Origin: Actinoplanes sp. DH11
GTDB lineage: Bacteria > Actinomycetota > Actinomycetes > Mycobacteriales > Micromonosporaceae
Direction of reading: 5' to 3'
DNA length: 64,000 nucleotides
Assembly: GCF_020873875.1 (NCBI RefSeq)
Contig: NZ_JAHWGU010000010.1
Location: 124,001 to 188,000, forward strand
The translations under genes were made by a program, and so were the position numbers. Positions 17,810 to 26,306 of the stretch are shown in pieces (position 1 is the stretch's first letter; every line of letters begins with the position of its first letter). The notes below the pieces were generated by a model that was not told the DNA's origin, did not search any database, and worked only from the letters and a program-made list of their open reading frames with translations.

Positions 17810-18085
17810 AGCTGCCCTCTTCCTGGCGTCGAGCCGGAGCCGACGCCGACTTCCGCGGGACTCGGTGTGTTGACCGAAGAGTTGGTCGCGCGTTCGCTGG
17901 GGACGCCGACCTGGCCCGCGTTCCAACAACAATCCGCTGGTCTGCAAGTTACGCCACGTAGGCGCGGAACGCCAGAGTAGTTCATATGGCCGGAATGTGC
18001 GGTAACGGTCACTGCGTGGCGACCACGTTGACTCCCGACGGCCTCTGACCGAATACTCAGCGTATGCGGTGGAGCTCCGGACGGC

Positions 18086-19102
18086 ATGATCACTTACGGC
18101 ATGGTTGACGCCCCGCCTCGCACCGCCGCCTCGGCGACGGGCGCCGTCTACTTCGACAGTGTCGACGTCACACGGGCCCGGGACATCCTGAATCGTTTTT
18201 ACCACCCCATGTCGCTCGGTACGCCGGACGAGGCGGAACTCACCATGGACCTGGAGATGATCCGGCTCGGACCGCTCACGGTGGGTCATCTGACCTTCGA
18301 AGGATCCGCCAGCCTGACTTCCCCGTCCGCCGGCGGTTACCACGTGACCCTGCCCACGGCGGGGCGCGTCCGGGCCCGGCGGGACGGCCAGGAGTTCACC
18401 GCGAACCCGTCCACGGCGCTCGCGTTCCGGCCCGGCGACCCGGTCGACCTGCGGCACGAGGCGAAGTCCGCGGAGCTCGACGTGCGGATCGAGCCGTGGG
18501 CGCTGGAGGCGGAACTGGCCGCCCTCCTCGGCCACCCGGTCGAGGGACCGATCGATCTGCCGCCCGTCTTCGACCTCAGCGGCGGTCCGGCGCAGAGCTG
18601 GAGCCGGCTGATCCGGCTGCTGCACGGCGAACTGGAGCACGAGTTCAGCCTGATCCACCAGCCACTGATCGCCGAGCAACTGTGCAGCAGCGTGCTCAGC
18701 GGCCTGCTGCTCAGCGTTCCGCACCGCTACCGCGACGAACTGGTCGCCCCGGCCGCGAGCGGGCCGCCACGAGCCGTCGCACGTGCCGTCGAAGCCGTTC
18801 ACGAGGAGCCCGAGCGGGCGTTCACGGTGGCCGACCTGGCCGCGATCGCCGGGTTGAGCGTGCGCTCGCTGCAGGAGGGTTTCCGCCGGCACGTCGGGTG
18901 CGCCCCGATGGCGTACCTCCAGCAGATCCGGCTGACCCGGGCGCGGGAGGCGCTGCTCGACGGCGATCCGGCCCGGATCACGGTCGCCGCCGTGGCCCAT
19001 CGCTGGGGTTTCGCCCACCTGGGCCGATTCGCCTCGGCGTACCGGGAGAGATTCGGCGAGTCGCCGTCCGAGACCCTGCGTCAGCCCGGCCGGATCACCT
19101 GA
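18086..19102 (+). CDS. AraC-family transcriptional regulator
   Basis: A 338-residue regulator. Residues 1-210 resemble the AraC-binding-like (cupin) domain seen in regulators such as NahR/OruR-type AraC proteins (FYHPMSLGTPDEAELTMDLEMIRLG is read here in parts; GYHVTLPTAGRV). The C-terminus holds two helix-turn-helix units (FTVADLAAIAGLSVRSLQEGF, and ITVAAVAHRWGFAHLGRFAS) with the closing YRERFGESPSETLR. The target is not evident: its neighbours are a divergent STAS gene and a small unknown. An alternative ATG lies at 18101. A 56-bp tandem repeat begins just after the stop. Confidence 0.92.
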   Translation: MITYGMVDAPPRTAASATGAVYFDSVDVTRARDILNRFYHPMSLGTPDEAELTMDLEMIRLGPLTVGHLTFEGSASLTSPSAGGYHVTLPTAGRVRARRDGQEFTANPSTALAFRPGDPVDLRHEAKSAELDVRIEPWALEAELAALLGHPVEGPIDLPPVFDLSGGPAQSWSRLIRLLHGELEHEFSLIHQPLIAEQLCSSVLSGLLLSVPHRYRDELVAPAASGPPRAVARAVEAVHEEPERAFTVADLAAIAGLSVRSLQEGFRRHVGCAPMAYLQQIRLTRAREALLDGDPARITVAAVAHRWGFAHLGRFASAYRERFGESPSETLRQPGRIT

Positions 19103-19103
19103 T

Positions 19104-19215
19104 CGGCTGTCATCCCCCGGGGGTCGCCGCACCGCCGCGGTGCCGGCACACCGTTCACCCGGCTGTCACTCCCCCGGGTCGCCGCACCGCCGCGGCGCCG
19201 GCACACCGTTCACCC
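19104..19215. repeat. 56-bp tandem repeat, two copies
   Basis: Units start at 19104 and 19160, both reading CGGCTGTCA, then GGGTCGCCGCACCGCCGCGG and GGCACACCGTTCACC, with a few differences. A third truncated start (CGGCTG) follows. The array begins directly after the AraC stop and overlaps the 3' end of the minus-strand gene at 19166, whose stop codon lies in copy 2. Confidence 0.85.
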
Positions 19216-19501
19216 GGCTGGGTGCCGTGGTCCCGCCGAAGATATGCCCCCGGGACGGCACCCAGTCCCGCCAGGGCGCCAGCCGACCGGGCACGGCGGC
19301 CATCTCGCCGTCCGACGGCGCACGCTGCTGCCGCAGGTAGGCCTCGACCCGCCCGGCGGCCGCCGCACCGTTCTGGGCCAGGTTCAGCAGCCGGCGCTGC
19401 TCGGCGTCGCCGCTCGCCGCCCGCCGCAACAGGGCCACGATGCCGGCCAGGGCCTGCGCGGCGTCGGAGGCGTCCCGCTCGGCGTCCCACCGGCCCGTCA
19501 T
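19166..19501 (-). CDS. Hypothetical protein, 111 residues
   Basis: No family recognised. The N-terminal 75 residues are helical and charged (WDAERDASDAAQALAGIVAL, LLNLAQNGAAAAGRVEAYLR) and look like real protein. The C-terminus (TTAPSRVNGVPAPRRCGDPGE) is encoded by the 56-bp repeat and may be an accidental extension made when the repeat arose. The ribosome site is weak. Composition favours coding on this strand over the overlapping frames. Confidence 0.5.
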   Translation of the reverse strand: MTGRWDAERDASDAAQALAGIVALLRRAASGDAEQRRLLNLAQNGAAAAGRVEAYLRQQRAPSDGEMAAVPGRLAPWRDWVPSRGHIFGGTTAPSRVNGVPAPRRCGDPGE

Positions 19502-19861
19502 CGCAGCACCCGCACGGCACGCCGATGTCCGCCCGGCCGCCTGCGGGTCATGTCGGCCCGCTTCCCGATGCCTGCTCCGCCTCTGCCCAGTCGGTCATGC
19601 AATGCGTTCCCCTCACCCCCGCACGCCCGCCGGGCCGGCGCGCCGGCAGACCCCGTGGTGGTCGCCGGATGTCGAGCCCGATAAGCGTGACAAGCCGAAA
19701 ATGTATTCGGCTCACTACTGAGCGTCCATCCGTAACGCGCAGGTTCTGTCCAGTTAGCGCTCAGTTCGGGCACCCAGGAGATCACCCGGCGTGGACGATC
19801 AGGAAACGGGTACCCGGCCCGGCGGAAGTTCACATTCCCGCTCGTCATGCAGGGGGTAACG
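19502..19861. other. Intergenic interval without a recognisable gene
   Basis: About 360 bp between a divergent hypothetical gene and a small plus-strand gene. Short open frames here lack protein-like composition. The right half is less GC-rich (19690-19760, including AAAATGTATTCGG) and probably holds the promoter for the small gene. No confident -10/-35 pair or hairpin was found. Confidence 0.5.
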
Positions 19862-20047
19862 ATGCACCAGAGCGAACCTTCCGAAACGCCCGGTGAGCCG
19901 CTGATCCGGACCGGCGCGGAACAGCCCTGGGAACCCGAGGACCTGGCCGTCGCGCAGGGCAAGGATCCGACACCGGAGAACATCGCGCGCGCGAAGGCCG
20001 AGCTGGAACGCGACGGCGCGGCCGCCATCGAGCGCACGGTCCCGTAA
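19862..20047 (+). CDS. Small acidic hypothetical protein, 61 residues
   Basis: A short protein (MHQSEPSETPGEPLIRTGAE, then QPWEPEDLAVAQGKDPTPEN and IARAKAELERDGAAAIERTVP). It is acidic and disordered at first, ending in an amphipathic helix. The ATG at 19862 follows AGGGGG with 5-nt spacing, better than the upstream ATG at 19847. The family is not known to me. Codon use is normal for the region. It converges on the following oxidoreductase gene. Confidence 0.7.
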   Translation: MHQSEPSETPGEPLIRTGAEQPWEPEDLAVAQGKDPTPENIARAKAELERDGAAAIERTVP

Positions 20048-20067
20048 GAACCGGCCGGCGGCGGCTC

Positions 20068-20967
20068 TCAGGCGGTCAGGTGGACCGTCACCCCGTCGCG
20101 GACGGCGCGCTCGGCGGCGGCGAGCACCGCGGTGACGCCGGCGCCGAAGCGCGCGTCACAGGCCGAAGGGGTGCCGCCGGCGGCCGCCGCCAGCAACTCG
20201 TCGACGGCGCGGCCAAGGGCCGCGTCCGGTTTCCACTGCACCCGCGGGACGGTGCGCAGGCCGGCCTCACCGGCGAAGACGGCCTCCTCGCGGGCCGAGG
20301 CGGCCGGCGCGTCCACGGCCAGCGTGAGCCGGGAGGTCGCGCCGCCCTCGTGCCGCAGCACCAGATGGATCAGGTCACGGGCACCGGCCATCGCGGCCAC
20401 GTCGGTGACCGGGCCGAGCACCGGCAGCACCAGGGCGAGGGCGTGCGGGCCGACGTCCCAGAGGCCACCGCGTTCCCGGCGCCACGGCGAGGCACCGAAC
20501 ACGCTGCCCGACTCGAAGATCGAACCCAGGTGGTCGACGCGTGCCTCGGTCCAGCCGCCGACCGCCGCGGTCTCCGCGATGAACGCCGACAGCTCCGGGC
20601 TGAAGCGCCGGGTGAAGAAGACCACCGACGCCAGATCACCCGCCGCGCAGGCGTCCGCGACGGCCCGCGCCTGCTCGGGAAGCAACGCGACCGGCTTGTC
20701 CAGCAGCAGGTGCTTGCCGGCCCGCGCGGCACGCAAGGCCATCTCCGCCTGCACGTCCGGCGGCAGGGCGATCGCCACCGCGTCCACGTCGGCGAGCAGG
20801 GCGTCCACGTCGGCGTAGGCCCGGGTGCCGAACTTGCCGGCGAGCTCGTCGGCCTTGCCCGGATCGCGACCCCACACCCCGGTGAACTCGACCTCCGGGT
20901 GGGCGGCCAGCCCCGGTGCGTGCGCCTGGTGCGCCCACGGACCCGTACCCAACAATCCGAACCGCAC
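20068..20967 (-). CDS. Gfo/Idh/MocA family oxidoreductase
   Basis: A 299-residue NAD(P)-dependent dehydrogenase of the glucose-fructose oxidoreductase type. The N-terminal Rossmann segment RFGLLGTGPWAHQAHAPGLA and the GKHLLLDKPVAL motif (the EKP-type lysine) are present. The C-terminal domain includes GGLWDVGPHALALVLPVLGP, with the conserved D-x-G-x-H. Substrates in this family are sugars, inositols or their derivatives, and cannot be set here. Monocistronic and flanked by unrelated genes. Confidence 0.92.
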   Translation of the reverse strand: MRFGLLGTGPWAHQAHAPGLAAHPEVEFTGVWGRDPGKADELAGKFGTRAYADVDALLADVDAVAIALPPDVQAEMALRAARAGKHLLLDKPVALLPEQARAVADACAAGDLASVVFFTRRFSPELSAFIAETAAVGGWTEARVDHLGSIFESGSVFGASPWRRERGGLWDVGPHALALVLPVLGPVTDVAAMAGARDLIHLVLRHEGGATSRLTLAVDAPAASAREEAVFAGEAGLRTVPRVQWKPDAALGRAVDELLAAAAGGTPSACDARFGAGVTAVLAAAERAVRDGVTVHLTA

Positions 20968-21047
20968 CCGATGCTCCCAGGGTCGTCGCTGTGATCTCCG
21001 CCAGGCGGAAGTTACCAGCCCGTCAGCACATCAGTAACCTGTGCCGG

Positions 21048-21413
21048 GTGAACGGTCCTCTGTCGGTGGCGACGATCGTCGTCGCCCTGGTCCTGGCGGT
21101 GTGGTATTTCGCGCGCACCGCGCTCGACCGCGCCCCCAGCCGCACCGATCTGCTCGCCACCGTGGGTCTCGGCGTGCTGGTCACGGTACTCGTCGTGGTT
21201 GCCGTGGCCGGTCTCTTCGACGGAAGCCGCCCGGCGGACACCACCACCTTCGTGGGCTATCTGATCACGACGGCCGGGTTCGCCCCGGCCGCGCTGATCC
21301 TGGCCCGGATGGAGCCGACCCGCTGGGGCAACCTGATCCTCGGCATCGGCGCCGTCGTCCTGCCCGTTCTCGTGCTGCGGTTGCAGCAGATCGCGTCGGT
21401 GCCCGTTGCCTGA
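21048..21413 (+). CDS. Small integral membrane protein, 121 residues
   Basis: Four predicted helices (LSVATIVVALVLAVWYF, LLATVGLGVLVTVLVVVAVAG, YLITTAGFAPAALIL, LILGIGAVVLPVLVL). No catalytic motif and no family I can name. The GTG at 21048 (VNGPLSVATIV) is chosen because it gives the first membrane helix directly; the frame is open further upstream. The next gene starts within its last codons, so the two form a membrane-protein pair. Confidence 0.72.
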   Translation: MNGPLSVATIVVALVLAVWYFARTALDRAPSRTDLLATVGLGVLVTVLVVVAVAGLFDGSRPADTTTFVGYLITTAGFAPAALILARMEPTRWGNLILGIGAVVLPVLVLRLQQIASVPVA

Positions 21414-21837
21414 GGAGAACACCGCGCGGACGACCCCCGCGCGCCCGCACGACGCCGCCCTGGGCAGTGGGATCGGTCGCGTCCTGCTGCTGGTCTACGG
21501 CATCTTCGCGCTCTCGGCGAGCGCCCGCGCCCTGGTCCAGATCAGCACGCACTTCGCCGAGGCGCCGCTCGCCTACCTGCTCTCCGCGGTGGCCGGCCTG
21601 GTCTACATCGCCGCCACCGCCGGCCTGGCCTGGGGCGGTCCGTGGGGCCGCCTGATCGCCCTGGTGAGTTGCAGCGTCGAGCTGGCCGGCGTGCTGATCG
21701 TCGGCACGCTCAGCATCGTCGACGCGGTGGCCTTCCCGGACGACACCGTGTGGTCACACTTCGGCAGCGGGTACGGGTATGTCCCCCTGGTCCTGCCGTT
21801 CGTCGGCCTCTGGTGGATCTGGCGCCACCGCCCCTGA
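21406..21837 (+). CDS. Small integral membrane protein, 143 residues
   Basis: Four predicted helices (VLLLVYGIFALSASARALVQ, YLLSAVAGLVYIAATAGLAW, LIALVSCSVELAGVLIVGTL, YVPLVLPFVGLWWIW) after a charged N-terminus. The TTG start at 21406 overlaps the previous gene by 8 nt. No better in-frame ATG or GTG precedes the first helix. The pair resembles small conserved actinobacterial membrane proteins of unknown role. A 24-bp tandem repeat starts right after the stop. Confidence 0.75.
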   Translation: MPEENTARTTPARPHDAALGSGIGRVLLLVYGIFALSASARALVQISTHFAEAPLAYLLSAVAGLVYIAATAGLAWGGPWGRLIALVSCSVELAGVLIVGTLSIVDAVAFPDDTVWSHFGSGYGYVPLVLPFVGLWWIWRHRP

Positions 21838-21838
21838 C

Positions 21839-21910
21839 CGAAAGCCACGCAGGAGCCGCAACCGAAAGCCACGCACGGGCCGCGATCGAAAGCCACGTAC
21901 GGGCCGCGCC
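21839..21910. repeat. 24-bp tandem repeat, three copies
   Basis: Units at 21839, 21863 and 21887 each start CGAAAGCCACG and end near GCCGCGAC. The array fills the interval between the stop codon of the membrane-protein gene and the 3' end of the converging ygiC-like gene. Copies differ at a few bases. Confidence 0.88.
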
Positions 21911-21933
21911 GGCAGCGCGGCCCGCCCGGTTCG

Positions 21934-23397
21934 TCAGTGCCGGCCCTCGATCACGTGCGGGACGAAGTTGCAGGTGTTCGTGGTGACCAGGCCCGAGGTG
22001 CCGACGCCCTCGCGGATGCCCATGCCGGCCGCCTCGCCGTCGATCAGCCAGGAGCCGATCACCGGGTGCACGGTGCCCTCCAGCGAGTCGAAGGACGGCA
22101 GCTCGCACAGCTCCTGGACGATGTAGCGGCCGTCGGCGCCGTACTCCGACGGGTTGCCGGCGATCGTGACGCCGTCGCGGACCAGGGTCACCGAGCCGCC
22201 TTCCCGGCCCCAGACCGGCTTCTTCGCGTACGACGTCAGCGAAGCGGCCGCCGAGGACTCGGCGAAGTAGGACGGCAGCAGGTACTTGCTGCGCTCCGGG
22301 TCGTCACCGAAGAGCATCCACAGGACCGGCAGCAGCGCCTTGTTGCCGAGCAGCGCGGCCTTGTACGGCGGCTCGATCCAGACCGTACCCTGCTTCTCCG
22401 GGTCGGCCATGTTGCGGAAGAAGGCCTTGCCGCCTTCCTCGTGCCAGAACCATTCCCAGGGGTAGAGCATGAAGATCACGTCGATCGGCTCGGCCTGGTG
22501 CTCCTGGCCCGGCGCGGGGACGAACAGCACTCGGTCGCCGGCCACGTCCCAGCCGATCTGGCTCATCGCGATCAGCTCGACCGGGTAGCCGGCCTCCTCC
22601 GCGGTCGCCATCAGGTACGCGACGTTCATCCGGTCCTCGCCGGACGTCTCACTCGTCTCGTACGCGAAGAAGATCTTGGGCTTTTCCGGCAGCCAGTGCC
22701 GTGCCTCGCGCAACCGGTTGATGTTGCGGCGCCAGGCGCCCGGATCGCCGGGCTCGCCGTCCGCCGGTTCCCAGCCCACCAGGCGCTCGTGGATCGAGTT
22801 CCACTGCCGCCACGGGTGCTCGGTGAGGTGCGTCTGGTCCATCCAGTGCCACTGGATGACCGCCGCCTCGACCAGCGAGGTCGGCGTCTGCGCGTTGAAC
22901 TCGAGCAGCTTGGGCACGCTGCCGGCACCGTTGTACCAGAGGTCGAAGCGGCCGTAGACGGTCGGCGAGAAGTCCGGCGTCTGCATCGGCAGCCGCATGT
23001 CCGGGTCCTTGTCGTAGTGCGTCCACGTCTCCGCGTCGCCGTCGAACCAGGTCCGGATGATCTGCTCGTGGGTGTACTCCGGCACGCCGATCTTCGCCAG
23101 GTAACACGTCTCGGCGTTGCAGATGGACTCGAAGTAGCCACGCTTGCGGCCCTCGACGGTCCGCCGCGGGCACTGCGCGACCATCCAGTCGCCGGCTTCG
23201 AGGCACATCTCGTAGAGGACGCCGGTCGCCGTCTCCAGTTCCTCGATCTCGGCCGCGGTGAAGTCGTAGTACGGCCCCTCCTGCCAGTACGACCGCATGG
23301 TGCCGTCCGGCAGCTCGGTGTCGTTGTACGTCAGTCCGAGGCTGAAGTTGGTGAGCTGCCAGCCGTCGCGGACCGGCCCGTAGGCGATACGGCGCAA
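21934..23397 (-). CDS. Glutathionylspermidine synthase-family ATP-grasp protein (YgiC-like)
   Basis: A 487-residue member of the GSP_synth family, like E. coli YgiC. The N-terminus RRIAYGPVRDGWQLTNFSLG, the segment YNGAGSVPKLLEFNAQTPTS and the C-terminal ATP-grasp part (KPVWGREGGSVTLVRDG, GSWLIDGEAAGMGIREG) fit the family. It lacks the amidase half of true glutathionylspermidine synthetase, so the product is unknown. Ligation of a peptide to an amine is the family expectation. The start is the TTG at 23397, one base after the stop of the upstream YgiB-like gene; the track of open codons continues upstream inside that gene. The ygiB-ygiC order matches enterobacteria. Confidence 0.88.
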   Translation of the reverse strand: MRRIAYGPVRDGWQLTNFSLGLTYNDTELPDGTMRSYWQEGPYYDFTAAEIEELETATGVLYEMCLEAGDWMVAQCPRRTVEGRKRGYFESICNAETCYLAKIGVPEYTHEQIIRTWFDGDAETWTHYDKDPDMRLPMQTPDFSPTVYGRFDLWYNGAGSVPKLLEFNAQTPTSLVEAAVIQWHWMDQTHLTEHPWRQWNSIHERLVGWEPADGEPGDPGAWRRNINRLREARHWLPEKPKIFFAYETSETSGEDRMNVAYLMATAEEAGYPVELIAMSQIGWDVAGDRVLFVPAPGQEHQAEPIDVIFMLYPWEWFWHEEGGKAFFRNMADPEKQGTVWIEPPYKAALLGNKALLPVLWMLFGDDPERSKYLLPSYFAESSAAASLTSYAKKPVWGREGGSVTLVRDGVTIAGNPSEYGADGRYIVQELCELPSFDSLEGTVHPVIGSWLIDGEAAGMGIREGVGTSGLVTTNTCNFVPHVIEGRH

Positions 23398-23398
23398 G

Positions 23399-23806
23399 TC
23401 AGCCGCCCGACTTCGAGGACGACTTGCTGTTGCCGCTGCCGCCCTTGCCCACCACGCTGGACTTGATCGTGCCGTTGCTGATCCGACCCGAGGAGGGCAG
23501 CCCGAACTTCGACCGCGCGGCCGCGTCGTTGTACGCGAACTTGCTCCCGCCCGCCGGCAACCTGGTCCCCACCGGGTAACCCGACCGGTAGGACGTGCTG
23601 TGCCAGATGAAGAAGCCGAGCCCACCGCCGCCACCGTTGTAGTCGTCGTCGCAGTAGTCCTCGTCGACGATCACACCGTTCTCATCGGCGCAGTAGAAGC
23701 CTTGGTCCACGTACTCGTCGTTGTCGCAGGCTGCCGCACCCCCCGCGGCCAGCAGAAGAAACGTGCTGGTCAGCGAAACGCTCCGGGAACTCATGCGTCG
23801 GTTCAT
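23399..23806 (-). CDS. DUF1190 (YgiB)-like exported protein
   Basis: A 135-residue protein with a signal peptide (RSVSLTSTFLLLAAGGAAAC) ending in a possible lipobox cysteine. The mature part is acidic and Gly-rich, with cysteines in DNDEYVDQGFYCADENG and VDEDYCDDDYNGGGGG. It then has GFFIWHSTSY and a basic Ser/Gly tail. It resembles the DUF1190 proteins paired with GSP_synth genes. It probably sits outside the membrane, while the ligase it is coupled to is cytoplasmic. The ATG at 23794 is an alternative start. Confidence 0.75.
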   Translation of the reverse strand: MNRRMSSRSVSLTSTFLLLAAGGAAACDNDEYVDQGFYCADENGVIVDEDYCDDDYNGGGGGLGFFIWHSTSYRSGYPVGTRLPAGGSKFAYNDAAARSKFGLPSSGRISNGTIKSSVVGKGGSGNSKSSSKSGG

Positions 23807-23842
23807 AATTTCTTTGTAGCTCTTCTCAGCAAGTTGCCAGCA

Positions 23843-24607
23843 TCAGTCTTTCGGCCCACCGGCCACGTAGATCACCTGTCCCGACACGAACCCGGCACCC
23901 TCGCTCGCCAGGAACGAGACGGTATGGGCCACATCCTCCGGACGGCCCGCGCGGGCCACCGGGATCGTGCCGACCGTGGCCTTCTCGAAATCGGCGAAGT
24001 CGACGCCGATCCGTGCCGCGGTGGCCCGGGTCATGTCGGTGACGATGAAGCCCGGCGCCACCGCGTTCGCGGTGATGCCGAACTTGCCGAGCTCGATCGC
24101 CAGGGTCTTGGTGAAACCCTGGATACCGGCTTTCGCGGCAGCGTAGTTCGCCTGACCCCGGTTGCCCAGGGCCGACGTGCTGGAGAGACTGACGATCCGG
24201 CCGAACCCGGCGTCGACCATGTGTTTCTGCACCGCTCTGCTGAACAGGAACGCACCGCGCAGGTGCACCGCCATCACGGTGTCCCAGTCGTCCTCGGTCA
24301 TCTTGAACAGCAGGTTGTCGCGCAGCACCCCGGCGTTGTTGACGAGCACGGTCGGCGCACCGAGTTCGGCGGTCACCCGCTCCACCGCGGCCGTCACCTG
24401 CGCGGGATCGGCCACGTCGGCACCGATCGCGACCGCGCTGCCGCCCGCGTCATGGATCGCGGTGACGGTGTTGGCGCAGGCGCCCTCGTCGAGGTCGACG
24501 ACCGCGACGGCCAGGCCGTCCGCGGCCAGCCTCAGGGCGATGGCCTCACCGATGCCGCGGGCGGCTCCGGTGACGATGGCGATCCGGCCGGGTACGGACT
24601 GCGACAT
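23843..24607 (-). CDS. fabG: 3-oxoacyl-ACP reductase-type SDR
   Basis: A 254-residue classical short-chain dehydrogenase. It has the NADPH loop TGAARGIGEA, the NNAG motif (VLVNNAGVLRDNLLFKM), the catalytic serine region IVSLSSTSALGNRG and the Y-x3-K motif NYAAAKAGIQGFTK. The start ATG follows GGAGGTAACG, a strong ribosome site. The FabG group fits best, but it is isolated from other fatty-acid genes and could act on another hydroxyacyl substrate. A downstream neighbour on the same strand (the ygiB-like gene) begins 37 nt later. Confidence 0.9.
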   Translation of the reverse strand: MSQSVPGRIAIVTGAARGIGEAIALRLAADGLAVAVVDLDEGACANTVTAIHDAGGSAVAIGADVADPAQVTAAVERVTAELGAPTVLVNNAGVLRDNLLFKMTEDDWDTVMAVHLRGAFLFSRAVQKHMVDAGFGRIVSLSSTSALGNRGQANYAAAKAGIQGFTKTLAIELGKFGITANAVAPGFIVTDMTRATAARIGVDFADFEKATVGTIPVARAGRPEDVAHTVSFLASEGAGFVSGQVIYVAGGPKD

Positions 24608-24659
24608 CGTTACCTCCGGGATGTGATCTTCGCTGCTCCTGCGGCGACTCTAGCCGTGA

Positions 24660-26306
24660 TCAGACCGTCCTGCGCAGCCGGATCCACCGGTAGCCATGCC
24701 CCTCGACCCGGATCTTGTCCAGGTCGCCGGGTTCGGGGTATTCCTGGTCGGCCAGCACGTCGTTGGGGAAGACGGCTTCGCCGGCGAGGCTGCTGAGGTC
24801 GATCTCGCCCGGCTCGGTGGACAGGTTGTGGACGAAGAGCATGCTTCCGGTGCCGTCGTCGGCGCGGTGCACCAGCACCCCGCGCGGCGCTGGCACATCG
24901 ACGTGCGTGCAGGTGCCGCTGCCGATCTCCGGCGCTTCGCGGAGGGTACGGATCATCCGCTCGAACCAGGAGAGCAGCGACGCCGTGTCGTGCCGCTGCC
25001 GGGTCACGTTGACCGTCTCGAAGCCGAACTCACCGCCCGAGATCACCGGACGGCCCAGCTTCGACGGGTCGGCCGAGGTGAAACCGCCGTTCGGCAGCAT
25101 CGACCACTGCATCGGCGTCCGGATCGCGTCGCGGCCCTTCAGGGACAGGTCGTCGCCCATCCCGATCTCTTCGCCGTACCGCAGCACCGGGGTGCCCCGC
25201 AGACTGAACTGCAGCGCGTACGCCAGCTCCACCCAGCGCCGGTCGTTGCCGAGCATGGGTGCGAGCCGCCGGCGGATGCCCCGGCCGTAGAGCTGCATGT
25301 TCTCGTCCGGCCCGAACCGCTCGAAGACGTCCTTGCGCTGGTCGGCGGTGAGCCGTGACAGGTCGATCTCGTCGTGGTTGCGCAGGAACGTGGCCCACTG
25401 ACCACCGGAGGGCAGTTTCGGCGAGTCCCGCAGCGCGTCGATGATCGGCTCCGGGTCCTCCCGGGCCAGTCCGAGCACCAGTCGCGCGTTGAGCATGAAG
25501 TCGAACAGCATGTGGATCCGATTGCCGGACCCGCCGTCGTCGCCGAAGAACTTGACCAGCTGGTCGGGCTCCACATTGGCCTCGGCGAGCAGGACCGCGT
25601 CGCCCTTGCGCCACTGCACGTGGTCACGCAGCTCGGTCAGGAACTGCATGTCCTTCGGTGAGTTCGGGTTGCCCGGCTCGGTCTCCTCGATGATGAACGG
25701 CACCGCGTCCATCCGGAACCCGGCGACCCCGAGCTGGAGCCAGAACGAGCAGATCTTCTTGATCTCCTCGCGGACCTCCGGGTTCTTGATGTTGAGGTCC
25801 GGCTGGAACTTGTAGAACCGGTGGTAGAACCAGAGCTTCGCGGTGCGATCGTAGGTCCAGGTCTCGGCCTGCTCGCCGGGGAAGACCATGCCCTGCTTGC
25901 GATCGGACGGCTCGGTCTCGCTCCAGACATACCAGTCGCGGTACGGCGAGTCCGGCGACGACCGCGCCGACTGGAACCACGGGTGCTGGTCCGAGGTGTG
26001 GTTGACCACCAAGTCGATGATCACCTTGATGCCGCGGTTACCGGCCTCGTGCAGCAGTTCGGCGAAGTCGCCCAGGTTTCCGAACCGCGGGTCGACGTTG
26101 TAGAAATCGGACGCGTCGTAGCCGTCGTCACGTCCCGGGGAGGGATGGATCGGGTTGAGCCACAGACACGTGATGCCGAGGCGGGCCAGATAGTCCAGGC
26201 GCCCGATCAGGCCCCGGATGTCACCGACCCCGTCGCCGTTCGAGTCGGCGAAGGAATCGATGTCGAGGCAGTAGACGACCGCCTTTTCGTACCACCGGTC
26301 ACTCAT
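24660..26306 (-). CDS. GH13 alpha-glucan enzyme, trehalose synthase-like
   Basis: A 548-residue GH13 protein most like TreS (maltose/trehalose interconversion). It shows the TreS-type segment DLVVNHTSDQHPWFQSARSS, the nucleophile Asp in GFRMDAVPFI, the acid Glu in VLLAEANV, and the third Asp in FLRNHDEIDL. All three catalytic residues are present. A C-terminal beta domain follows. The ATG at 26306 overlaps the previous gene's stop by 8 nt, so it is the last gene of the padR operon, an unusual setting for this enzyme. Other GH13 activities (alpha-glucosidase, amylase) cannot be ruled out. Confidence 0.88.
   Translation of the reverse strand: MSDRWYEKAVVYCLDIDSFADSNGDGVGDIRGLIGRLDYLARLGITCLWLNPIHPSPGRDDGYDASDFYNVDPRFGNLGDFAELLHEAGNRGIKVIIDLVVNHTSDQHPWFQSARSSPDSPYRDWYVWSETEPSDRKQGMVFPGEQAETWTYDRTAKLWFYHRFYKFQPDLNIKNPEVREEIKKICSFWLQLGVAGFRMDAVPFIIEETEPGNPNSPKDMQFLTELRDHVQWRKGDAVLLAEANVEPDQLVKFFGDDGGSGNRIHMLFDFMLNARLVLGLAREDPEPIIDALRDSPKLPSGGQWATFLRNHDEIDLSRLTADQRKDVFERFGPDENMQLYGRGIRRRLAPMLGNDRRWVELAYALQFSLRGTPVLRYGEEIGMGDDLSLKGRDAIRTPMQWSMLPNGGFTSADPSKLGRPVISGGEFGFETVNVTRQRHDTASLLSWFERMIRTLREAPEIGSGTCTHVDVPAPRGVLVHRADDGTGSMLFVHNLSTEPGEIDLSSLAGEAVFPNDVLADQEYPEPGDLDKIRVEGHGYRWIRLRRTV

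Noticed and set aside
19104..19215. Insertion-sequence ends or attachment site
   Set aside because: The repeats are direct, adjacent and not inverted, with no transposase or integrase nearby.
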